Assembly (NCBI GenBank): GCA_002497905.1 | Contig: DAFJ01000094.1 | Coordinates: forward strand, 1 to 5,124 | Length of the DNA stretch: 5,124 bases | From: Euryarchaeota archaeon UBA251 | GTDB lineage: Archaea > Thermoplasmatota > Poseidoniia > Poseidoniales > Thalassarchaeaceae | Direction: 5' to 3' | Part shown: positions 1 to 4,728 of the stretch, piece by piece | Numbering within the stretch: the stretch's first letter is position 1 | Layout: the number at the start of each line of letters is the position of its first letter | Made by a program: the position numbers and the translations under genes | Notes under the pieces: generated by a model | What the model was told of the DNA's origin: nothing | What the model saw: only the letters and a program-made list of their open reading frames with translations | Database searches by the model: none

Positions 1-1381
1 CATATGGATGCCAACCCTTGTGACACTCTCCGGATGCCGCATCTGCAATAGCGTGCCCTGATGTCCCTGCATACGCGCCACAGGATTCGTAATGCGGTAA
101 TATCTCAAAACCTGCGAATTCACCATAGATGTACCCAAATAGGACAGTAGATAGTCCAATGTAGGCAACAAGTTTCGCACCAAGGATGCCAAGATCGTTA
201 CCTGAGTCCTTAACACGAGAGTAAATCAAGCCTGCAAGACCGAGCGTCATAAGCCCGTAAAGCATGTCTCCTAGCATCAATCCGAAAAATAGAGGATAAG
301 TGATTAGCATGAAGACCGTTGGGTCAATCTTTCCGTAATCTGAGCGCCCTACAGCATCCGTAAGGAGCTCCATAGGACGAGAGAGACCATGGTCACCAAA
401 GGCTACTGGAGGGCTAGGGTCATTGTGATGGCCGTGGCCATGAACGCCGTGGTGCTTAGGAGCAACATCAGTATCTACCTCGATGTAACTGCAAAGACCT
501 TTGAGGGCCGTACGAACCTCCTCTTCACGATCAGCAACTATCCAACCATCAATCATGAATGCGTGGTGACTCACCGCTACTCGCGCGGGAGCGGTTGCTT
601 CGATGAAGTCACGTTCGAGGAGTTCAAGCCCACAAACCAACTTTTCTCCATGCTTCGAAGCCCAGGAATCAAGAGCAGATTCAAGCTTCTCCGCCTCTAA
701 GTTGAGTTTCTTGAGTAGAGAAGTTGTCTTAGACAAAGCTTCTCGTGGAGACCCAGTTCCAGATGGAGGTTGAATTGCCGAAAATCGCATTGATTCTAGA
801 GCATTGTTGACTGCTGCCGCATCCTCATTTGCAACAACAACCATTGTCAATCCGCCACCTGAAGCAGTGTGGCCACTAACACCAGCAGAACGTAGTGCAT
901 CTTGACCAGAGCCCTTGTCACCAATTTGGCCAATGAATACAGTCGCTGTCCGATAACCGTCGAAAAGGTCGAGATCGACGCCTAATTCGACGAAGGAGCC
1001 GAGAGCAGCAATCCTTTCTTCTGCAGCATTAGCATCTGACCGTGCGTCTTCGATTCCGGCAATGGTCTCAGAAATAGATTCAATTTCTGTTGCGAGTTCT
1101 CCGTTAATCCAACCACGCACTGTCTTCTCGGACTGAGTGCCACTAGGCCGGGAGGAATCAACCCACTTCGATATACTCCGATAGGTAGAGAGATTCTTCG
1201 CCACAGTATCGTGATCATCTCGAGGGGAACCCAGATTCAGATACTCTCCTTCATCTCCATCGAAATCGATTAGATCAACAGCCTTCAAGGAACACAATAT
1301 ATGCATCACGGAATCAAGGTCTTTGCGAAGACCGGCGGCATTGAATCGCGCCATAGGACGATTCGTCAATTCACCAACCAT
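1..1381 (-). CDS. atpI: A-type ATP synthase subunit I (stator subunit a), N-terminal 460 residues, cut by left window edge
   Basis: The product is the membrane stator subunit of the A1Ao ATP synthase. Its cytoplasmic N-terminal half clamps the peripheral stalks, and its membrane C-terminal half forms the ion half-channels against the rotor ring. I translated the open frame by hand. Residues 1-60 (RFNAAGLRKDLDSVMHILCS region) match the usual N-terminal ferredoxin-like fold, and ~95-125 and 215-245 are helical and charged like the long coiled-coil arm. Residues 354-373 (DPTVFMLITYPLFFGLMLGD) are the family's hallmark first transmembrane region. A second hydrophobic segment lies at ~399-425 (GLSTVLFGYIYGEFAGF). 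The rest of the membrane domain, including the essential Arg helix, lies beyond the edge. ATG 1381 is chosen because an in-frame TGA lies 3 bp upstream (1385-1387) and a strong Shine-Dalgarno (1389-1398) precedes it. It follows subunit H by 28 bp in the same operon. A His cluster (310-319) is unusual. Family assignment is confident. Confidence 0.93.
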   Translation of the reverse strand, partial: MVGELTNRPMARFNAAGLRKDLDSVMHILCSLKAVDLIDFDGDEGEYLNLGSPRDDHDTVAKNLSTYRSISKWVDSSRPSGTQSEKTVRGWINGELATEIESISETIAGIEDARSDANAAEERIAALGSFVELGVDLDLFDGYRTATVFIGQIGDKGSGQDALRSAGVSGHTASGGGLTMVVVANEDAAAVNNALESMRFSAIQPPSGTGSPREALSKTTSLLKKLNLEAEKLESALDSWASKHGEKLVCGLELLERDFIEATAPARVAVSHHAFMIDGWIVADREEEVRTALKGLCSYIEVDTDVAPKHHGVHGHGHHNDPSPPVAFGDHGLSRPMELLTDAVGRSDYGKIDPTVFMLITYPLFFGLMLGDMLYGLMTLGLAGLIYSRVKDSGNDLGILGAKLVAYIGLSTVLFGYIYGEFAGFEILPHYESCGAYAGTSGHAIADAASGECHKGWHPY

Positions 1382-1388
1382 CTCTCAA

Positions 1389-1398
1389 CACCTCCTCC
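1389..1398 (-). promoter_or_regulatory. Strong Shine-Dalgarno for atpI
   Basis: On the minus strand the sequence reads GGAGGAGGTG, a near-complete match to the archaeal 16S anti-Shine-Dalgarno, 7 nt before the ATG at 1381. It fixes the atpI start and suggests independent strong initiation on the internal operon gene. Confidence 0.8.
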
Positions 1399-1409
1399 AC
1401 TAAACATCC

Positions 1410-1724
1410 TCATGAAAGAATAGTATCTATGACAGATTGGACTGCAGCATCACGATTAGATTCGGCAGAACTGTTGATTGAAGCGACATTTTCCGAGCCA
1501 TCCTTCTGGACAACTGCTGCATCACCTGCTGCGGCATCCCGAGCGGTCTGGATCGCTGCTTGAGCAGAAGAATCAGCATCCTTCTTGCCAGTATTGAGCG
1601 CATCACTAGCAGATACGCGCGCTTCACTCAGAATCTTTGCAGCCTTATCCTTAGCAGAACGAACCGTTTCCTCAGCCGCAGCTTCAGCATCTTTGATTGT
1701 TCGCAAGATGTCATTTCGACCCAT
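1410..1724 (-). CDS. atpH: A-type ATP synthase subunit H (peripheral-stalk coiled coil)
   Basis: Encodes 104 residues. Subunit H pairs with subunit E to form the peripheral stalks linking A1 to subunit I. The opening MGRNDILRTIKDAEAAAEET is the characteristic start of AhaH/AtpH proteins. Residues ~5-70 form one continuous, strongly helical stretch of Ala, Asp, Glu, Lys and Ser consistent with a right- or left-handed coiled coil. By my count 24 of 104 residues are Ala, and there is no Phe, Trp, Tyr, His, Cys or Pro, as expected for a long solvent-exposed stalk helix. The C-terminal ~35 residues are Ser/Asn/Ala-rich and end in a small amphipathic helix (VQSVIDTILS). Its place directly before atpI, as first gene of the cluster, fits the common archaeal order H-I-K-E-C-F-A-B-D. 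The ATG at 1724 has a modest GGGTAGG-type purine stretch upstream. Such low-complexity proteins align poorly, so the operon position carries part of the call. Confidence 0.87.
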   Translation of the reverse strand: MGRNDILRTIKDAEAAAEETVRSAKDKAAKILSEARVSASDALNTGKKDADSSAQAAIQTARDAAAGDAAVVQKDGSENVASINSSAESNRDAAVQSVIDTILS

Positions 1725-1760
1725 TGCAACCTACCCTGTGACGCGGGACTAAAGATGGGC

Positions 1761-1770
1761 TTATCATATT
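1761..1770 (-). promoter_or_regulatory. Possible TATA element for the ATP synthase operon
   Basis: On the minus strand this reads AATATGATAA, 36-45 bp before the atpH ATG. With usual archaeal spacing transcription would start near 1739, giving a short leader that contains the GGGTAGG ribosome-binding-like stretch. The match to the archaeal TATA consensus is only partial. Confidence 0.3.
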
Positions 1771-1810
1771 CACCATTGAAAACCATGCTCATTTCTGACG
1801 CGAAGAACAG

Positions 1811-1818
1811 CATAAACT
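1811..1818 (+). promoter_or_regulatory. Possible TATA element for the methyltransferase gene
   Basis: CATAAACT lies about 28-35 bp before the GTG start at 1846. At usual archaeal spacing transcription would begin at or within a few bases of the start codon, which suggests a leaderless or near-leaderless message. This fits the lack of a well-spaced Shine-Dalgarno. Confidence 0.35.
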
Positions 1819-1845
1819 CAAATCAATCACCGATTTCGGGGAAAT

Positions 1846-2556
1846 GTGGACCATATCAGAATCGGTGAGGAGGACTGGTCCCCCCTTCAAGCAAACCTCG
1901 AAGCCACCATCCCGGTCTATGACCGAATCAATCGCTTCGCAACCTTCGGCCAAGACCAACGCTGGCGCCGGATGGTCCAAAATCGGCTCCCTTCAGATGG
2001 ACGAGTTCTTGAGGTGGGATGTGGCCCGGGAACCTTCGCGGAGAACCTCGAAGGTCGCGAACTCACCTGCCTCGATCCAATTCCAGCAATGTTAGCTGTA
2101 GCCGAACCACGAGTCAATGAGAAGCGAACCGCACGTGGTTATGCCCCGGCTACTTTCGTTGAAGGAACCGCTGAGAGTTTGCCTTTCGAAGATGAGACCT
2201 TTGATGCAGTTTGTACATTATTCTCATTCAGAGATTGGTATGACAAGCCTGCAGGGCTGAAGGAAGTACTTCGGGTTCTGAAGCCAGGTGGTCGAATCGT
2301 AATCGTGGATCCCGCAAAAATGAACCGTGTTCATGGATGGCTCGGTTACCTCTACATGCGCGTGTGGGTCGGATCATATGCTCGCTTCATCTGTCGGCAA
2401 AAAGACCACCCCTGGAAGTGGTTAACCAAGACCTATGTCCACTTTGGGACCACGAAAGATTACGTCAAGATGTTGAAGGACACAGGATTTGTTAAAGTTC
2501 AATCAAAGGTAGTATTCCCTGGAATGTCAACAATATGGCAAGGGCAGAAAGCTTGA
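1846..2556 (+). CDS. UbiE/MenG-like class I SAM-dependent methyltransferase (possible quinone C-methyltransferase)
   Basis: Encodes 236 residues. The fold is a Rossmann-type methyltransferase: SAM motif I LEVGCGPG at 55-62, the acidic post-I strand TCLDPIPAM at 74-82, motif II SLPFEDETFDAV at 111-122, and the motif III strand after VLRVLKPGGR (141-150). Specific resemblance to UbiE/MenG comes from YDRINRFATFGQDQRWRR (25-42), the counterpart of the family's N-terminal signature, from FSFRDWYDKPAGLKEV, which replaces the family's GLRNV segment, and from the C-terminal KDYVKMLKDTGF. Known members methylate demethylmenaquinone or demethylubiquinone. The substrate here is inferred, helped by the adjacent prenyl synthase and prenyl reductase genes. 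The start is GTG at 1846: it is the first start-type codon after the in-frame stop at 1813-1815. An ATG two bases earlier (1844) is out of frame. The gene converges on the reductase gene with a 17-bp gap. Methyltransferase is near certain; quinone specificity is tentative. Confidence 0.85.
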   Translation: MDHIRIGEEDWSPLQANLEATIPVYDRINRFATFGQDQRWRRMVQNRLPSDGRVLEVGCGPGTFAENLEGRELTCLDPIPAMLAVAEPRVNEKRTARGYAPATFVEGTAESLPFEDETFDAVCTLFSFRDWYDKPAGLKEVLRVLKPGGRIVIVDPAKMNRVHGWLGYLYMRVWVGSYARFICRQKDHPWKWLTKTYVHFGTTKDYVKMLKDTGFVKVQSKVVFPGMSTIWQGQKA

Positions 2557-2573
2557 CTTCAAGCCGTAGTGAA

Positions 2574-3674
2574 CTAGAATAATCCAAACATCCGCCGACA
2601 AGTTACAGCTCGCCAGATGATTCCTTTTGTTAATGGGTTGAACAGTAAATTCAGAATCCAATCTGGAAGTCTGAATAAGATGCTCCCAAATTTGAATGAG
2701 CGCTTTGAATTACGCATAACTTTGCCCATTTGTTTCTTCCATCTTGATTCGTATTCTCTCAGAGGGATACCATTTTCAAAATGCTCTGCTATTACTTGAC
2801 CTGCTATTCTTCCTCCGACCATCGCAATGGTAATGCCTGCACCATTTGATGGCAATACCATTCCTGCAGAGTCGCCAACAAGCATGTAATTTCCTTTGAC
2901 GAATGTTTTGATTGTACCAGACATGGGTAGCGCCCCTGCACCTCTGAAGGTTATTTCACCATCATATTTTGAGATGAAATCATTCGCGTATGCATTCATT
3001 GACTTGCCCTTAGAAAAATTACGCTGGATTCCAAGCCCTATATTTGCAAACCCTGTCTTTGGGAACATCCAGGCGTAGCCACCAGGGGCAGATGAACCGA
3101 AATGCAACTCCACAGCATCACCAAAATCACCCTCCATCAAAACAAACTTAACTGGAATTTTCAATGATTCCTCATCCCAGTAATCTCGCCTTATGGGATC
3201 ACTATGGCCACCGGCTCCAACAATAATCTTGGCAACGATTGTATCTCCATTCCGAAGATGGACTGTGTTTCCCTCGACTGATTGGACATAGTGGTCAACT
3301 AGGTATTTTGCTCCTGCTTTTTTTGCTAATTCGACTAGAGCCTCGTCATGTGCAACACGATTCAATACTAATCCCTCGAAGGGATATTTCAGTGGCTTTC
3401 CAGAGGGTGGAACCACATGCATCTCAGTTGAATATCGTGATATTGCATTATCTGGAGTTAGGAACAAATCGTCCATATCTGGGACATCGGGACAAAGACG
3501 GCGCATCTCATCATTACTAGGGACCAATTCTCCACATTGCAACGGGGTTCCAATCGGATCTCTACCATCAATCACAAGAACATCGATGCCACTCTGGGCA
3601 GCATATCTCGCAGTTGTACTACCTCCTGGGCCGCCCCCTATGATTACAACATCATGTTCTCCAATTTTGGCCAT
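2574..3674 (-). CDS. Geranylgeranyl reductase family FAD-dependent oxidoreductase (archaeal lipid or quinone prenyl-chain reductase)
   Basis: Encodes 366 residues from ATG 3674. Family members use reduced FAD to hydrogenate prenyl double bonds in archaeal di-ether lipids, geranylgeranyl diphosphate or menaquinone tails. Visible features: the dinucleotide-binding Gly motif VVIIGGGPGG (9-18) with its acidic strand end VLVIDGRD (32-39); QCGE (46-49), the conserved Cys-containing flavin loop of archaeal members; GGYAWMFPKTG (198-208), the family's YxWxFP substrate-cavity motif; the second FAD motif LVGDSAGMVLPSNGAG (265-280); and a hydrophobic, basic C-terminal helix (ILFRLPDWILNLLFNPLT region) likely to touch the membrane. 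A longer in-frame start at 3707 would add 11 residues. I prefer 3674 because GGAGGG lies 6 nt upstream and the Gly motif then sits at the usual distance from the N-terminus. One base separates it from the stop of the upstream synthase gene, implying translational coupling. Its base composition is visibly more AT-rich than its neighbours. The exact substrate cannot be read from sequence. Confidence 0.9.
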   Translation of the reverse strand: MAKIGEHDVVIIGGGPGGSTTARYAAQSGIDVLVIDGRDPIGTPLQCGELVPSNDEMRRLCPDVPDMDDLFLTPDNAISRYSTEMHVVPPSGKPLKYPFEGLVLNRVAHDEALVELAKKAGAKYLVDHYVQSVEGNTVHLRNGDTIVAKIIVGAGGHSDPIRRDYWDEESLKIPVKFVLMEGDFGDAVELHFGSSAPGGYAWMFPKTGFANIGLGIQRNFSKGKSMNAYANDFISKYDGEITFRGAGALPMSGTIKTFVKGNYMLVGDSAGMVLPSNGAGITIAMVGGRIAGQVIAEHFENGIPLREYESRWKKQMGKVMRNSKRSFKFGSILFRLPDWILNLLFNPLTKGIIWRAVTCRRMFGLF

Positions 3675-3675
3675 T

Positions 3676-4656
3676 TCATACCCTCCGACCAATCGAAATC
3701 TCTGCAAGACCCTCCATTAGACGTCTAGCCGGCGATTCTGGGAGAGAACGGAGATGATTGAGTGCAGTCATAAGTTGGGTTTCGATTAGATTCAGTGTAT
3801 ATTCTAGAGATCCTGCCTCTTCAAGAAGAATGAGGAGTTCATCCCAATAGGAGTCATTGAAATCAGCAAGAATCTCTGCAATTCTATTTCGCGATTCACC
3901 ATGTAGCATCGTCAGCGCATGGATAAGAGGCAGAGTCATCTTACCCTCATGGACATCGGTCCCCCTGGGCTTACCCATCTGCACGTCTCCGGTCAAATCA
4001 AGAAGGTCATCCACCATCTGGAAGGCTATTCCAATCCCCATCCCAAAGGCCTCAAGGTGCGCCACTACCTCTTCTGAGGCTCCTGCCACTACAGCAGCGG
4101 AGCCACATGCAATGGAGAATGGACCTGCGGTCTTACCCCGGATAATCTCATCATAATCCTCAGGACGTGTCGTCAAATCACGGATATGTTTCATCTGCTT
4201 GAGTTCCCCCGCTGCGATGGCAGAACAGGTACGCATCACTGCATCCACAATCCTGTCTTCTGACTTAGCACCTAAGCCGAAACCTATTGCAAACAAATAA
4301 TCCCCTACAACGATAGCTTCAGCGTCTCCATAAGTAGTGTGAAGTGTGGGAGCTCCGCGACGAAGACGCGCTCCATCGTTCAGATCATCATGGACGAGTG
4401 TGGCAGTGTGAATTAGTTCGAACGAGAGAGCTAAATCTAGAATCGGCGCATGACTGTCGCCACCGGCCGCCTCATGCGCGAGAAGAGTCAACACAGGGCG
4501 CCAACGCTTCCCCCCTGCCATCAATATGGAACGAGCGATTCTCATCGCATCGCTAGACGGGCCCGCAAGTTCTTCCTGAACAAGTTCCTCCAAAGCGTTC
4601 TCTACGATGTCCCGTCGAGATGACAGTTCAGCCTGGAGTGCATCGAGTTCAACCAT
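3676..4656 (-). CDS. trans-Polyprenyl diphosphate synthase (IspB/HepT/IdsA family)
   Basis: Encodes 326 residues, the normal family length. It condenses isopentenyl diphosphate head-to-tail onto an allylic diphosphate. All diagnostic elements are present: GGKRWRP (48-54, IPP binding); first Asp-rich motif DDLND (90-94) followed by RRGAPT (99-104); KT at 175-176; second Asp-rich motif FQMVDDLLD (212-220); and GKPRGTD (228-234) with GKMTLP (238-243). The segment before the first motif, FELIHTATLVHDD, resembles long-chain synthases of quinone side chains (IspB, HepT). Ala85, five residues before the motif, is small where GGPP synthases usually have a bulky residue. The product may thus exceed C20, though GGPP for archaeal lipids remains possible. 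The ATG at 4656 has no Shine-Dalgarno, and a TATA-like element ~30 bp upstream suggests a leaderless message. It is first of a two-gene operon with the prenyl reductase. Fold and reaction are certain; chain length is inferred. Confidence 0.93.
   Translation of the reverse strand: MVELDALQAELSSRRDIVENALEELVQEELAGPSSDAMRIARSILMAGGKRWRPVLTLLAHEAAGGDSHAPILDLALSFELIHTATLVHDDLNDGARLRRGAPTLHTTYGDAEAIVVGDYLFAIGFGLGAKSEDRIVDAVMRTCSAIAAGELKQMKHIRDLTTRPEDYDEIIRGKTAGPFSIACGSAAVVAGASEEVVAHLEAFGMGIGIAFQMVDDLLDLTGDVQMGKPRGTDVHEGKMTLPLIHALTMLHGESRNRIAEILADFNDSYWDELLILLEEAGSLEYTLNLIETQLMTALNHLRSLPESPARRLMEGLAEISIGRRV
3681..3686 (-). promoter_or_regulatory. Shine-Dalgarno for the geranylgeranyl reductase gene
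   Basis: The minus strand reads GGAGGG, 6 nt before ATG 3674, inside the last codons of the upstream prenyl synthase gene. It decides for the start at 3674 over the in-frame ATG at 3707. Confidence 0.7.
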
Positions 4657-4683
4657 GGGTATGGACGGATACCGTGGGGTGTG

Positions 4684-4691
4684 CTATATCA
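4684..4691. promoter_or_regulatory. TATA-like element in the divergent spacer, possibly shared by both genes
   Basis: CTATATCA on the plus strand reads TGATATAG on the minus strand. It lies 28-35 bp before the synthase ATG (minus), predicting a nearly leaderless transcript. It also lies 38-45 bp before the ATG at 4729 (plus), predicting a start near 4712-4716 and a short leader. It is the only clear TATA-like element I see in the 72-bp spacer. Confidence 0.45.
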
Positions 4692-4715
4692 ACGGGTGTC
4701 CGGTCGAATACAATC

Positions 4716-4720
4716 GAGGG
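4716..4720 (+). promoter_or_regulatory. Shine-Dalgarno for the HemC-like gene
   Basis: GAGGG lies 8 nt before the ATG at 4729. It supports 4729 over the second in-frame ATG at 4738, which has only a weak purine stretch (GGAGCG) ahead. Confidence 0.5.
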
Positions 4721-4728
4721 ACAGGCGA

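Larger units (their letters stand above)
1725..1845. promoter_or_regulatory. Divergent control region between atpH and the methyltransferase gene
   Basis: This 121-bp spacer is the longest non-coding stretch in the window and must hold the promoters for the leftward ATP synthase operon and the rightward methyltransferase gene. Two AT-rich TATA-like elements are visible and listed separately. I saw no convincing inverted repeat, operator or riboswitch. Short ORFs crossing it are shadows. Confidence 0.7.

Noticed and set aside
389..700. 103-codon open frame on the plus strand
   Set aside because: It lies entirely antisense to atpI, whose translation matches a known family throughout this stretch. 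Composition is unlike a real protein and no start signal is evident.
982..1218. 78-codon open frame on the minus strand inside atpI
   Set aside because: It is in another frame of the same strand, within the well-supported coiled-coil arm of subunit I.
1628..1813. Minus-strand frames (1628-1813 and 1427-1627) overlapping atpH
   Set aside because: They are in a different frame from subunit H. The H frame has the family N-terminus and correct operon context.
1560..1868. 102-codon plus-strand frame spanning atpH antisense, the spacer and the methyltransferase start
   Set aside because: It overlaps two supported genes and the control region, and its translation has no recognisable pattern.
1844..2095. 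83-codon frame starting at ATG 1844
   Set aside because: The overlapping GTG frame carries every methyltransferase motif; this one is a shadow.
3239..3520. 93-codon plus-strand frame antisense to the reductase gene
   Set aside because: The opposite strand encodes a continuous FAD-reductase; no independent coding evidence.
3675..3707. Longer start (ATG 3707) for the reductase
   Set aside because: It would overlap the synthase gene by ~30 bp and has no better ribosome site. The GGAGGG site and normal N-terminus favour 3674.
3857..4156. 99-codon plus-strand frame antisense to the prenyl synthase gene
   Set aside because: The opposite strand holds the second Asp-rich motif and other conserved synthase blocks; this frame is Arg/Ser/Ile/Pro-rich noise.
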